Source: Agaribacterium sp. ZY112 (GTDB lineage Bacteria; Pseudomonadota; Gammaproteobacteria; Pseudomonadales; Cellvibrionaceae). Taken from it: a DNA stretch of 64,000 bases. The position numbers and the translations under genes are program-made. Positions 1-9,042 of the stretch are shown here, piece after piece; the stretch's first letter is position 1; every line of letters starts with the position of its first letter. The DNA lies in the NCBI RefSeq assembly GCF_041346925.1, contig NZ_CP166840.1, positions 2,098,501-2,162,500 on the forward strand, written 5' to 3'. The notes beneath the pieces were generated by a model. The model was not told the origin of the DNA. It searched no databases and worked only from the letters and a program-made list of their open reading frames with translations.

Positions 1-1
1 T

Positions 2-313
2 CCTGAAGATATGCCAGCTGACATGCTTAAGAAAGAAGAAGATGTGATCAAGGCGCAGCCGGATATGGAAGGCAAGCCTGCTGAGATTGTTGAGAAAATG
101 ATGGGTGGCCGTATCAAGAAATTCTTGAAAGAGAATTCTTTGGTTGAGCAGCCGTTTGTTAAAAACCCTGATCAAACCGTTGGTCAGTTGGTTAAAGCTG
201 CTGGTGCTGACATTGCTTCTGTTGCTCGCTTTGAAGTGGGTGAAGGCATTGAGGTTGAAGAGGCTGATTTTGCAGCTGAAGTTGCAGCTCAGGTCGCTGC
301 TTCCAAGGCGTAA
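2..313 (+). CDS. tsf: Elongation factor Ts, C-terminal part (cut by window start)
   Basis: Only the last 103 residues are in the window; the gene begins upstream. EF-Ts is the cytoplasmic guanine-nucleotide exchange factor that regenerates EF-Tu-GTP during translation. The segment has the family C-terminal pattern [16 protein letters not shown] followed by the [11 protein letters not shown] motif and an acidic, alanine-rich end ([10 protein letters not shown]). A strong hairpin terminator follows at 365-394. The next gene is pyrH, and the tsf-pyrH-frr order is standard in gammaproteobacteria (rpsB would be expected just outside the window). Identification is secure from motif and position. 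Confidence 0.95.
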   Translation, partial: PEDMPADMLKKEEDVIKAQPDMEGKPAEIVEKMMGGRIKKFLKENSLVEQPFVKNPDQTVGQLVKAAGADIASVARFEVGEGIEVEEADFAAEVAAQVAASKA

Positions 314-364
314 TAGCTCTTTGATTAAAGCTTAATCAGTCTGTCTTTTCAGGCTGTATTTCTT

Positions 365-394
365 AAAAAGGCGGAATATCTATTCCGCCTTTTT
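365..394 (+). terminator. Rho-independent terminator after tsf
   Basis: A near-perfect inverted repeat, AAAAAGGCGGAATA then TATTCCGCCTTTTT, forms a GC-cored stem ending in a T run. It sits 51 bases past the tsf stop and 43 bases before the pyrH start, so it should separate the two transcripts at least in part. Confidence 0.85.
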
Positions 395-437
395 GCTGTT
401 AGAATTCCCCAAATTTTCTGCGCACAGGACAATCAAT

Positions 438-1178
438 ATGGCCTCAACCCGTGACCGTAAATATAAACGAATTCTACTGAAGCTTAGTGGCGAACAGTTA
501 ATGGGGGAGCAGGGTTTTGGTATCGACCCTGCGGTGCTAGATAAAATGGCCTTAGAAATTGGTCAGTTAGTTGGTATTGGTGTGCAGGTCGGCTTAGTGA
601 TTGGCGGCGGTAACTTGTTTCGTGGCGCAGCTTTAAGTGACGCGGGCTTAGATCGAGTAACTGGCGATCACATGGGCATGCTTGCAACAGTGATGAATGC
701 CTTGGCTATGCGCGATGCGCTTGAGCGTTCAAATATCAGCTCTAATGTCATGAGCGCAATTCCTATGTCGGGTGTGGTTGAGCACTACGATCGTCGTAAA
801 GCCATTCGCCAGCTTGAAAATGGTGAGGTGGTTATTTTCTCTGCAGGAACCGGTAACCCCTTCTTTACTACTGACTCTGCCGCGTGTTTGCGTGGTATTG
901 AAGTCGAGGCCGAATTGGTATTAAAGGCCACTAAAGTTGATGGTGTTTATACTGCTGACCCAATGAAAGATCCAAACGCTACTCGCTATGACACGTTGAG
1001 TTACGACACGGTGCTAGCTGAGAAATTAGGCGTAATGGATTTAACTGCTATTTGCTTGTGTCAAGATCATCAAATGCCAGTACGCGTATTCCAAATGGAT
1101 AAAGCTGGGGCTTTATTGCGTATTGTTGTTGGTGAAGATGAAGGCACCTTGATCAAAGAGGAGAGTGTAAATGATTAA
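438..1178 (+). CDS. pyrH: UMP kinase
   Basis: Phosphorylates UMP to UDP in pyrimidine nucleotide synthesis; cytoplasmic, hexameric in the family. The 246-residue product begins [19 protein letters not shown] and contains the amino-acid-kinase glycine signatures ([18 protein letters not shown]) and the acceptor region [13 protein letters not shown], plus the [13 protein letters not shown] stretch. The open frame extends upstream to 393, but ATG 438 is preceded by an AGGA ribosome site and fits the usual length of about 240 residues. Its end overlaps the frr start by 8 bases, indicating translational coupling. Confidence 0.96.
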   Translation: MASTRDRKYKRILLKLSGEQLMGEQGFGIDPAVLDKMALEIGQLVGIGVQVGLVIGGGNLFRGAALSDAGLDRVTGDHMGMLATVMNALAMRDALERSNISSNVMSAIPMSGVVEHYDRRKAIRQLENGEVVIFSAGTGNPFFTTDSAACLRGIEVEAELVLKATKVDGVYTADPMKDPNATRYDTLSYDTVLAEKLGVMDLTAICLCQDHQMPVRVFQMDKAGALLRIVVGEDEGTLIKEESVND

Positions 1179-1728
1179 TGAGATTAAAGAAGAAGCTCAA
1201 ACCCGCATGACTAAAAGTATTGAGGCTTTAGGTGTGGCATTTAATAAAATTCGTACTGGCCGCGCTCATCCAAGCATTCTTGATGGTGTAAAAGTGAGCT
1301 ATTACGGCTCGGAAAGCCCGCTGTCTCAAGTGGCTAATGTAAGCGTGCTTGATGCTCGTACTTTGAGCATTTCTGCTTGGGATAAAAGCATGGTGCCTGA
1401 AATAGAAAAGGCCATCATGAAAAGCGATTTGGGCTTGAACCCTGCAACTACAGGTGAACTAATTCGTGTGCCTATGCCGGCATTGACGGAAGAGACGCGT
1501 AAAGATTTTATTAAGCACGCGCGTTCTGAAGCGGAGACGGCTCGTGTAGCTATCCGTAATATTCGTCGTGATGCTCTAGGTCAGGTGAAAGACCTGCTCA
1601 AAGAGAAAGAAATTTCTGAAGATGAAGATCGCCGCGCTGCTGACGATATTCAAAAGATTACCGATAAAAACATTAAACAAGTTGACGCTGATTTAAGTGT
1701 TAAAGAAAAAGATTTGATGGAAATATAA
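1171..1728 (+). CDS. frr: Ribosome recycling factor
   Basis: Releases the 50S subunit and mRNA from post-termination ribosomes together with EF-G. The product is 185 residues, exactly the family length, with the typical core [23 protein letters not shown] and the C-terminal helix ending [11 protein letters not shown] 1171 lies inside the end of pyrH (8-base overlap), so pyrH and frr are translationally coupled. uppS follows after 14 bases. No anomalies. Confidence 0.97.
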   Translation: MINEIKEEAQTRMTKSIEALGVAFNKIRTGRAHPSILDGVKVSYYGSESPLSQVANVSVLDARTLSISAWDKSMVPEIEKAIMKSDLGLNPATTGELIRVPMPALTEETRKDFIKHARSEAETARVAIRNIRRDALGQVKDLLKEKEISEDEDRRAADDIQKITDKNIKQVDADLSVKEKDLMEI

Positions 1729-1742
1729 GTCGGAGTCGAAAC

Positions 1743-2477
1743 GTGAGTGCAAAACAGCTACGCCATATTGCCATCATTATGGATGGTAATAACCGTTGGG
1801 CTCGAAGAGAAGGGCGCAGTGGTATTGCCGGCCATAAGGTCGGAGTTGAGCGTATCCGCGATGTGCTTTCGGCTTGTCGTGCACAAGGGGTTGAGGTTTT
1901 AACCCTGTTTGCATTTAGCTCTGAGAATTGGCGTCGTCCTCCTAAAGAGGTTGAAGCCTTGATGAGCTTGTTTTATAGCTACTTAAAAAAAGAAGCTAAG
2001 CAGTTAAAAAAAGAAGGGGTGCGCTTAAAGGTAATTGGTAATCGTGCTCGCTTTTCCCCTAAGTTACTTAAGGCAATCAACGATGCTGAAAGCATCGCTT
2101 CAGAAGGCGATGCAACTTTGTGCATTGCTGCTGATTATGGTGGTCGTTGGGATATTGCTAATGCCGCGAAAGAGCTTGCTATAAAAGTACGTGATGAGAA
2201 GCTTGATCCGGAGTTGATCGATGAGGACTTGCTTGGCCACTCTGTAACAACAGAGGGGCTGCCTGAGCTCGATTTATTGATTCGTACAGGAGGTGAGACG
2301 CGCATTTCGAACTTCCTGTTGTGGCAAGCGGCTTACGCTGAATTATTTTTTAGCCCTGTGTTGTGGCCTGAGTTTGGTGAAGAGGCCTTAAAGCAAGCAG
2401 TTGATTGTTTTTATGGTCGAGAGCGCCGCTTCGGTAAAACATCCGAACAGCTTGCGCAAGAGGCATCAGGTGCTTAA
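1743..2477 (+). CDS. uppS: Undecaprenyl diphosphate synthase (cis-prenyltransferase)
   Basis: Condenses isopentenyl diphosphate with farnesyl diphosphate to make the C55 carrier lipid for peptidoglycan and O-antigen. The 244-residue protein starts at GTG 1743. The catalytic motif IIMDGNNRWA gives Asp14; the usual Gly after the first Asn is Asn here. FAFSSENWRRP and the C-terminal DLLIRTGGETRISNFLLWQ with AYAELFF are also present. Its substrate needs isoprenoid precursors, which matters because dxr is missing from this operon. Its end overlaps cdsA by 8 bases. Confidence 0.95.
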   Translation: MSAKQLRHIAIIMDGNNRWARREGRSGIAGHKVGVERIRDVLSACRAQGVEVLTLFAFSSENWRRPPKEVEALMSLFYSYLKKEAKQLKKEGVRLKVIGNRARFSPKLLKAINDAESIASEGDATLCIAADYGGRWDIANAAKELAIKVRDEKLDPELIDEDLLGHSVTTEGLPELDLLIRTGGETRISNFLLWQAAYAELFFSPVLWPEFGEEALKQAVDCFYGRERRFGKTSEQLAQEASGA

Positions 2478-3285
2478 ACAGCGTGTTATTACTGCCTCGG
2501 TGTTAATGCTGGGCTTTTTGTCGTTACTCTTTTTGAGTCCTTGGTTTGTATTTGTTGCGGTGATTGCAGGCGTGTTTGCTATAGGGGCTTGGGAATGGGC
2601 TAATTTAAGCGGGCTTATTTCTACTTGGGCTCGCTTGGCTTACACATTATTCATTGCCGCACTGGCCGTCGCGTTTTTCTATTTTTCGTCTTTTGCTGCA
2701 GAGACCGCTTTAACGGCTAAGGCCACTATTGTTGCCTGCACTTGGTGGGCGGTGGCTTTGCTGTGGGTGCAGTCTTATCCCGCTAGCAGCGTGTTATGGC
2801 GGCCTAAGTGGGTGCGCCTATTTATGGGTGGTTTGGTATTGCTTCCCGCTCTTTTTTCAGTGGCATGGCTTCGCCAGCAGGCGAATGGTATTGAATTAAT
2901 TCTTTTTGCATTGCTTTTGGTGGCAGCGGCTGACAGCGGCGCTTATTTTAGTGGTCGAGCTTTTGGTAAAGGTAAGTTGGCCCCAGCGGTGAGTCCTGGT
3001 AAAACATGGGCCGGAGTATGGGGAGGCTTGTTGCTTTCTTTATTGGTGGGCTTGGCTTATGGGTACTTTGTTTTGGCTCTGAGTCTGCCTTTCCTCTTAG
3101 TGTTGATTCCTCCTGTCGCGCTTGTATCGGTGCTTGGGGATTTGCTGGAAAGTATGCTTAAGCGCGAGCGAGGCATTAAAGACAGCGGCTCCATTTTGCC
3201 TGGGCATGGCGGCGTGCTCGATCGCTTGGATGGTGTTGTTGCTGCTATTCCTTTACTTGTTCTTGTGCTCGCTCACGCGAGTTGA
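2470..3285 (+). CDS. cdsA: Phosphatidate cytidylyltransferase (CDP-diglyceride synthase)
   Basis: Makes CDP-diacylglycerol from phosphatidate and CTP at the inner membrane; this is the precursor used by PssA, encoded near the other end of the window. The protein is hydrophobic with several membrane segments and ends with the CDS signature (ERGIKDSGSILPGHGG then LDRLDG). The open frame extends upstream to 2401, but GTG 2470 (MLKQRVITASVLML) matches the family N-terminus and has AGAGG just upstream, giving 271 residues and an 8-base overlap with uppS. Confidence 0.93.
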   Translation: MLKQRVITASVLMLGFLSLLFLSPWFVFVAVIAGVFAIGAWEWANLSGLISTWARLAYTLFIAALAVAFFYFSSFAAETALTAKATIVACTWWAVALLWVQSYPASSVLWRPKWVRLFMGGLVLLPALFSVAWLRQQANGIELILFALLLVAAADSGAYFSGRAFGKGKLAPAVSPGKTWAGVWGGLLLSLLVGLAYGYFVLALSLPFLLVLIPPVALVSVLGDLLESMLKRERGIKDSGSILPGHGGVLDRLDGVVAAIPLLVLVLAHAS

Positions 3286-3406
3286 TTTATCAATAAATGT
3301 ACAATTGATCATCCGGAACTTATATCAGGTGGCTGTGGTCAGATTGTGATGCTAATAAAAACGCCAGACCGTGTTCTGGCATCGCTCTTAAGCTGAGGAA
3401 AGCTGG
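3286..3406 (+). other. cdsA-rseP gap where dxr is normally found
   Basis: Only 121 bases separate cdsA from rseP. In Pseudomonas, E. coli and most relatives the roughly 1.2-kb dxr (ispC) gene lies here. I see no DXR-like frame or remnant on either strand. The gap holds a short hairpin (GCCAGA at 3363-3368, TCTGGC at 3375-3380) without a T run, and the rseP ribosome site (GAGGA around 3395). Confidence 0.7.
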
Positions 3407-4762
3407 GTGCCTTTTTTAACAACAGTTTTATGGTTTTTGCTAGCTATCAGCATCTTGGTGGCAGTTCATGAGTTCGGGCACTTTTTTGTTGCACGACGCT
3501 GTGGCGTCAGGGTATTGCGCTTTTCTATTGGCTTTGGGCCAAGGTTGTTAAGCTTTCGTGATAAGCAGGGGACCGAATTTGCTCTAAGTGCCATTCCTTT
3601 GGGTGGCTATGTGAAAATGCTTGATGAGCGCGAGGCGCCTGTCGAAGAGCACGAGCTGGCTTACAGCTATAGCCGTAAAAGCGTTGGCCAGCGTATTGCT
3701 ATTGCTGCTGCAGGCCCCGCAGCTAATATTCTTCTGGCGTTTGTTCTTTACTGGGCCATCTTGCTAAATGGAACCTTGGTTTATAGTCCTGTTATTGGTG
3801 ACGTTGAGCTGGGCTCTCCGGCTGAGCTTGCTGGTTTAGGAGAGGGGCAAGAAATTATTGCTGTCGATGGTGAGCCTACACCAGGGCGCAGAGATGTACG
3901 CCTAGCTTTGCTTAAGCGCTTAGGTGAAACCGGCGATATTGTTATTAGTACGCGTTACGAAGACGGCGGCTTAACCTATGAAAGCCCTGTGCGTATTTCA
4001 AATTGGTTAAGTGCCGTTGAGGACCCTAAGCCCTTAGAGTCTCTTGGGCTGAGTTTCTTTTACCCCGCTTTAGGGCAGACCGTTGGGCAGCTTGTTGAGG
4101 GTGGAGCAGCACAAGCGGCTGGTTTTCAGGTTGGGGATGCCTTGGTTGCTGCCAATGGTGAGCCAATTAAAGACTGGTATCATTGGGTGGATCTTATTCA
4201 GGCTCACCCAGGAAAGGAACTATTGGTGGCGGTCGAGCGTGCTGGGCAGCTGCGTGAGTTAAGTCTGATTCCAAACATGAAAACAGCCGATGATGGCAAG
4301 GTCTATGGTTATGCGGGGGTTGGTGTTGAACTTCCTCGTATGCCTGAGCATATGCGCAAGCTTGTTCAATATAGTCCTTTGCAAGCCTTAGTAGGCGCCG
4401 GCGGAGAAACATGGGAAGCAATTAGCTTTGTTTTTGTTTCCTTAAAGAAGCTGCTCGTTGCTGAAATCTCGATAAAAAACTTGAGCGGCCCCATAGGCAT
4501 TGCTAAAGTGGCCGCCGACCAAGCGCAGTATGGCTTCTGGGCCTTTATGTCGTTCTTGGCTCATGTCAGTGTTGTATTGGCTGTACTGAATATTCTCCCC
4601 ATCCCAGTCTTGGATGGCGGTCACATTCTTTATTGCATTGCCGAATGGGTTAAGGGGCGTCCGCTGTCAGAGCGGGCGCAAATGTGGGGATTTAAAGCCG
4701 GAATGGCTGCACTAATGTGTCTTATGGTTGTTGCTTTTTATAATGACCTAATGCGCCTTTAG
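3407..4762 (+). CDS. rseP: RseP site-2 (S2P) intramembrane zinc protease
   Basis: Inner-membrane metalloprotease that cuts anti-sigma factor RseA in the envelope stress response and clears signal-peptide remnants. It is 451 residues starting at GTG 3407. It shows the zinc motif HEFGH at residues 21-25 in the first membrane segment, two PDZ domains in the middle (around GSPAELAGLGEGQEI and GGAAQAAGFQVGDAL), and the second metal motif NILPIPVLDGG near residue 403. The lone GTG start has a good GAGGA ribosome site. bamA follows after 34 bases. Confidence 0.95.
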   Translation: MPFLTTVLWFLLAISILVAVHEFGHFFVARRCGVRVLRFSIGFGPRLLSFRDKQGTEFALSAIPLGGYVKMLDEREAPVEEHELAYSYSRKSVGQRIAIAAAGPAANILLAFVLYWAILLNGTLVYSPVIGDVELGSPAELAGLGEGQEIIAVDGEPTPGRRDVRLALLKRLGETGDIVISTRYEDGGLTYESPVRISNWLSAVEDPKPLESLGLSFFYPALGQTVGQLVEGGAAQAAGFQVGDALVAANGEPIKDWYHWVDLIQAHPGKELLVAVERAGQLRELSLIPNMKTADDGKVYGYAGVGVELPRMPEHMRKLVQYSPLQALVGAGGETWEAISFVFVSLKKLLVAEISIKNLSGPIGIAKVAADQAQYGFWAFMSFLAHVSVVLAVLNILPIPVLDGGHILYCIAEWVKGRPLSERAQMWGFKAGMAALMCLMVVAFYNDLMRL

Positions 4763-4796
4763 GCCCTGAACTAAGAACAAGAATTGGTTTTACTTT

Positions 4797-7421
4797 GTGT
4801 TAACACGCGTTTTATTTAGCCTACTGCCTTTATTGTTAAGCGCAAATTTGTGGGCAACAAGCTTTACTGTTTCTGATATCCGTTTAGAGGGGTTACAGCG
4901 AGTGTCGGCAAGCCCTGTGTTTGCGGCATTAACGGTGCGTGTCGGCGACACTATCGATAGCCAGGGTGTGCGCGATAACATTCAAGACCTCTTTGCGACC
5001 GGCTTTTTCTCGAATGTGCAAATGGCGCGTGAAGGCAATGTCCTTATTGTTATTCTTCAAGAAAGGCCAGCAATTAAGTCGATTGAGATTGACGGCAATA
5101 AAGCCATGAAGACGGAGCAATTAGAGGAGGTTCTTTCCGATAATGACATCTCTGAAGGCGAAATCTTACAGCGTCAGAAGTTGCAGGGTATTGCACGAGA
5201 GTTAGAGCGAAGCTACATTGCTCAAGCTCGTTATGGTGCCTCGGTAGAGGCCAAAGTGATTGAGCTGCCTAATAACATGGTTGATATCGAAGTACTTATC
5301 GATGAGGGTAAGTCAGCTAAGATTCGTCATATCAACTTTGTTGGTAATGAAATTTTTAGTGATAAAGAGCTTATTAACCTGTTTGAACTGACAACAGCTA
5401 AGTGGACCACTATTTTCTCCAGCAATGATCAGTACGCTAAAGAGAAGTTAACCGGTGATATCGAACGCCTAGAGTCTTTTTATCTCGATCAGGGTTATCT
5501 TGATTTTTCTGTTGTTTCTACCCAAGTAAGCATCAGTCCTAACCGTCGTGATGTATATATCACCATGAACCTAAATGAAGGTGATATTTATACGGTTTCT
5601 AAAGTAGATGTAGGTGGTGACCCCGTGCTGCCAGAATCAAGTGTGCGCCGTTTGATTCTTCTGCGTGAGGGAGATACCTATAGTCAGGCTAAGTTAGATG
5701 CGACGTCTCAGTACATTACTACCTTATTAGGCAATGCCGGTTATACCAATGCTGAAGTCGAAGGTTTGACAGAAAAAAATGAAGAAGAAAAAACGGTTGA
5801 ACTCACCTTTTTTGTAGACCCGAGTAAGCGAGTGTATGTGCGTCGTATTGGTTTTAGCGGCAATACTAAAACCTCTGACGAAGTTATTCGCCGCGAAATG
5901 CGCCAAATGGAAAGCTCTTCAGCTTCAAACGCTCGTATTGAACAGGGCAAGGTGAGATTAGAACGTTTAGGTTATTTTAAACAGGTCAATGTTGATACCC
6001 GTGATGTTCCAGGCAGCGATGACCTTATTGATGTTGATTACGTTGTCGAGGAGCAGCCTTCCGGTTCTATTAGCGCTAGTGTCGGTTATGCCCAATACAG
6101 TGGTATTAATTTAGGTGTGAGCGTTTCTCAAAACAACTGGCTAGGTACTGGTAAGCAGGTTAGTTTTGGAGTTAATAAAAACTCGTATACTACGTCTTAT
6201 AATTTGGGTTATACCGATCCTTATTATACCCCCGACGGTGTAAGTCGTGGATTTAACGCGTTTTATAATACGCGTGATACGGAAAACTTTGCGATTGCTA
6301 ATTACAGTGTCGACACTTTTGGTTTAGGTGTGCGCTTTGGTTATCCTATATCGGAGATTTCTCGCCTTAATTTCGGTTTGACCTTTGAGCATCAAACCTT
6401 GACGACTGGTGCTTATACCCCGCAAGAGATTCGCCGTAGCCCTTATCTGCATGACTTTGCTCAGCTTAATTATGTTAATCGCAGCGACCTTTTTAACTCT
6501 CCATCGGGTGAATATGCCCTACCTACTTTTGCCATTGAAGACTCTATGTTATATGACGGCGAAGAGGGTTTTATCGATAAATATGGCCATGCCTTTAATA
6601 CCGGTAAGTTTAACTTGGGTTGGAGTCGCTTTACCTTGAATCGCGGTATATTGGCAACGCGCGGTAGCTCGCAGAACTTGCGTATAGATATTACGGCTCC
6701 TGGTTCAGACATGCAGTATTACAAGGTTTTTTATGATGCTCAGGCCTTTAAACCGATTACTAAAGATTTTGTACTTCGTTTTAAAACCTCTTTAGGTTAT
6801 GGCGATGGCTATGGCAGCATGGATGAGTTGCCATTCTTTGAAAATTTCTATTCCGGTGGTTTTGGTTCGGTACGTGGTTTTGAAAAATCGACCTTGGGGC
6901 CTCGAGGCACTTTTTCTCGAGAGTACGAGACCGCTTCATCTGGTTGGCAGGATTTAAATGGTAATGGCGTGTTTGACAGTGGAGAGGGGCTAGGCTCTGC
7001 GTATATCCTTTGTGACGATGCAACGCCCACCATCGTTGGTGGTGTTTTTAGCACGTGTGAAAGTGGTAAGTTAACACACCGCTCGGAAGGCACGTCTGCA
7101 ACACGAGATAATGCAATTGGCGGTAATGTACAGATGGAGTTTAGTACTGAGCTCATCTTGCCTATTCCTTTTGTTGAAGATAGCCGCTCTATGCAGCTGT
7201 CGGCTTTTGTTGATGCCGGTAACTCTTTTTCAACGTACTGCCGTGATACTCAAGCAAACTGTTTTACTCCTAGTCTTAATCACTTGAGTTCGTCTTATGG
7301 TATTGGCTTTACATGGATTTCGGGCATGGGCCCAATGACCTTTAGCTATGCCTTACCAATTAACCAGAGTCAATTTGATAGAACTGAAGAGTTTCAGTTC
7401 ACCTTTGGTGCTGGTTTCTAA
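4797..7421 (+). CDS. bamA: Outer-membrane protein assembly factor BamA
   Basis: Central pore-like insertase of the BAM complex that folds beta-barrels into the outer membrane. The 874-residue protein has a signal peptide ending around LWATS, five POTRA domains (roughly residues 22-420) and a 16-strand barrel ending FTFGAGF with a terminal Phe, the beta-signal. The conserved loop-6 motif VRGF is at residues 692-695. Loop 6 is enlarged and holds a calcium-loop-like DLNGNGVFDSGE (residues 719-730) plus two cysteines further on. Translation starts at GTG 4797 with only a weak ribosome site. The partner lipoprotein gene bamD is at 50.7-51.7 kb. Confidence 0.96.
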   Translation: MLTRVLFSLLPLLLSANLWATSFTVSDIRLEGLQRVSASPVFAALTVRVGDTIDSQGVRDNIQDLFATGFFSNVQMAREGNVLIVILQERPAIKSIEIDGNKAMKTEQLEEVLSDNDISEGEILQRQKLQGIARELERSYIAQARYGASVEAKVIELPNNMVDIEVLIDEGKSAKIRHINFVGNEIFSDKELINLFELTTAKWTTIFSSNDQYAKEKLTGDIERLESFYLDQGYLDFSVVSTQVSISPNRRDVYITMNLNEGDIYTVSKVDVGGDPVLPESSVRRLILLREGDTYSQAKLDATSQYITTLLGNAGYTNAEVEGLTEKNEEEKTVELTFFVDPSKRVYVRRIGFSGNTKTSDEVIRREMRQMESSSASNARIEQGKVRLERLGYFKQVNVDTRDVPGSDDLIDVDYVVEEQPSGSISASVGYAQYSGINLGVSVSQNNWLGTGKQVSFGVNKNSYTTSYNLGYTDPYYTPDGVSRGFNAFYNTRDTENFAIANYSVDTFGLGVRFGYPISEISRLNFGLTFEHQTLTTGAYTPQEIRRSPYLHDFAQLNYVNRSDLFNSPSGEYALPTFAIEDSMLYDGEEGFIDKYGHAFNTGKFNLGWSRFTLNRGILATRGSSQNLRIDITAPGSDMQYYKVFYDAQAFKPITKDFVLRFKTSLGYGDGYGSMDELPFFENFYSGGFGSVRGFEKSTLGPRGTFSREYETASSGWQDLNGNGVFDSGEGLGSAYILCDDATPTIVGGVFSTCESGKLTHRSEGTSATRDNAIGGNVQMEFSTELILPIPFVEDSRSMQLSAFVDAGNSFSTYCRDTQANCFTPSLNHLSSSYGIGFTWISGMGPMTFSYALPINQSQFDRTEEFQFTFGAGF

Positions 7422-7448
7422 TAACAACATGGATCTAGAGATATTCTT

Positions 7449-7964
7449 ATGAAATTTATTAAACCGTTTAGTGTTTTTCTTTTATTGATTGTTGCTCCGT
7501 TAAGCTTTGCAGGTAAAGTTGTGGTGTTTGATCCGCAGCAGGCTATTATGCAAACCGATAGTGCTAAGCAAGCAATGCAAGCGCTACAACAAAAGCCTGA
7601 ATATGCAAAGTTAATTGCAGAAGCCGAGGGTTTAAAAGCTGACCTTGAAGCATTGGCCGAAGAAGTTGAGAAAAAAGGCCTTACTTGGAGCGATGAGCAA
7701 AAGGCGGAACATCGCAAGCAGATTGAGTTTGTTCAAGCTGATTTTCAATTAGTCGTTCAGCGTATTCAAAAAGAAAACGATGACTTACTGAAAGGCTTGT
7801 TACAAGGTGGTCAGCAGCAATTACCAGCTATTTTAGAAGCTCTAGTTAAAGCCGAAGATATCGATATCATCTTGCGTAAAGACACCACGATTGTATCTAT
7901 GCCTGCTGCGGATATTACTGGCAAAGTGATTGCGGAGCTTAATAAGCAGCAAGCGAAAAAATAA
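7449..7964 (+). CDS. skp: Periplasmic chaperone Skp/OmpH family
   Basis: Holds unfolded outer-membrane proteins in the periplasm on their way to BamA. The 171-residue product has a clear signal peptide (cut likely after PLSFA), a GKVVVFDPQQAIMQT N-terminal strand typical of OmpH, a long charged helical section (residues about 45-110) that would form the tentacles, and a C-terminal strand region. It lies between bamA (28 bases upstream) and lpxD (11 bases downstream), the standard position. Confidence 0.93.
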   Translation: MKFIKPFSVFLLLIVAPLSFAGKVVVFDPQQAIMQTDSAKQAMQALQQKPEYAKLIAEAEGLKADLEALAEEVEKKGLTWSDEQKAEHRKQIEFVQADFQLVVQRIQKENDDLLKGLLQGGQQQLPAILEALVKAEDIDIILRKDTTIVSMPAADITGKVIAELNKQQAKK

Positions 7965-7975
7965 GGCGAAGTGCA

Positions 7976-9001
7976 ATGGCGAAAAGCTATCGACTTGCTG
8001 AACTAGCAGACTTACTTGATGCTCGTTTAGATGGTGATGCCAACTGTTTAATCAGTGGCTTGGCCAATCTAGATCGCGCTCAAGAAAATCAAATTTCCTT
8101 TTTATCTTCTGCTAAATATGCGGCAAGCTTAAGTGAGTGCTTAGCATCGGCAGTGGTATTAAAACCTTCAGAGGCTGATGCTTTTACTGGCAATAAGCTG
8201 CTTAGTGAAGAGCCCTACCTTTGTTATGCCAAATTAAGTCGGCTGTTTGAAACACGGCGTAAACGCCAAGTCGGAATCCACCCCAGTGCGGTTATCGAAG
8301 AGGGTGTAACGCTTGGTGCTAATGTCGCCATTGGTCCTCACTGTCATGTCGGGGCTGGTGCCGTTATTGGTGATGATGTTGAGCTGTACGCGGGTGTCAG
8401 TGTTGGCGATGAAGCAAAAGTTGGTGCACGGTCAATCTTGTTTTCCAATGTCGTGATTTACCATCAAGTTGAGTTGGGCTGTGATGTGATTATTCATGCC
8501 AACGCAACTATTGGCGCAGATGGTTTTGGTTTTGCTCCGAGTGCAGATGGTTGGCAAAAAATTCATCAAATTGGCCGTGTTCTGATTGGTGATCGCGTCG
8601 AGGTTGGTGCCAATACGACGATAGATCGCGGAGCCATTGAGGATACCGTGATTGCCGATGGCGTCATTATTGATGATCAGGTGCATGTTGCTCACAACGT
8701 CAGTGTTGGTGAGGGGAGTGCCATTGCTGGCTGCACTGGTATTGCCGGTAGTACCGATATAGGCAAACAGTGCCAAATTGCAGGTGGTGTAGGTATTAAT
8801 GGGCATATTAGTATTGCTGATGGCACTTATTTCCATGGTGGCACCGTTGTCACAAAGGGCAATAAAGTAGCTGGTCAATTTGCTTCGGCTTCGCCACTTT
8901 TGGACATACCACAGTGGCGAAAAGCTTCTGTGCGTTACAAACAATTAGATGAGCTGTTTAACCGTGTTAAGCAGCTAGAAAAACAATTAAATGAAAAATA
9001 G
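7976..9001 (+). CDS. lpxD: UDP-3-O-(3-hydroxyacyl)glucosamine N-acyltransferase
   Basis: Adds the second 3-hydroxyacyl chain in lipid A synthesis using acyl-ACP. The 341-residue protein has the LpxD N-terminal domain with the NLDRAQENQISFLSSAKY motif, then a left-handed beta-helix of hexapeptide repeats from about residue 100 onward. The conserved catalytic-histidine region HVAHNVSVGEGSAIAGCTGI and the GADGFGFA motif are present, and it ends in a basic helix. It has an AAGG-type ribosome site 7-10 bases before the ATG. Confidence 0.96.
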   Translation: MAKSYRLAELADLLDARLDGDANCLISGLANLDRAQENQISFLSSAKYAASLSECLASAVVLKPSEADAFTGNKLLSEEPYLCYAKLSRLFETRRKRQVGIHPSAVIEEGVTLGANVAIGPHCHVGAGAVIGDDVELYAGVSVGDEAKVGARSILFSNVVIYHQVELGCDVIIHANATIGADGFGFAPSADGWQKIHQIGRVLIGDRVEVGANTTIDRGAIEDTVIADGVIIDDQVHVAHNVSVGEGSAIAGCTGIAGSTDIGKQCQIAGGVGINGHISIADGTYFHGGTVVTKGNKVAGQFASASPLLDIPQWRKASVRYKQLDELFNRVKQLEKQLNEK

Positions 9002-9019
9002 ACCCAGCTTAAGCTGGGT
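9002..9019. repeat. Perfect 18-bp palindrome between lpxD and fabZ
   Basis: ACCCAGCTTAAGCTGGGT directly follows the lpxD stop codon (the lpxD TAG ends at 9001). It can form a hairpin but has only a short T stretch after it, so it may be a weak terminator or an mRNA-processing or stability element within the operon. Confidence 0.5.
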
Positions 9020-9042
9020 TTGAATGTTTGGGGACTAATCCG

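Noticed and set aside
8432..8944. 170-codon minus-strand frame in lpxD
   Set aside because: Thr/Asn-rich shadow of the hexapeptide repeats of LpxD.
9002..9019. Palindrome after lpxD as a full terminator
   Set aside because: The T run is only two or three bases, and fabZ-lpxA-lpxB are normally co-transcribed with lpxD.
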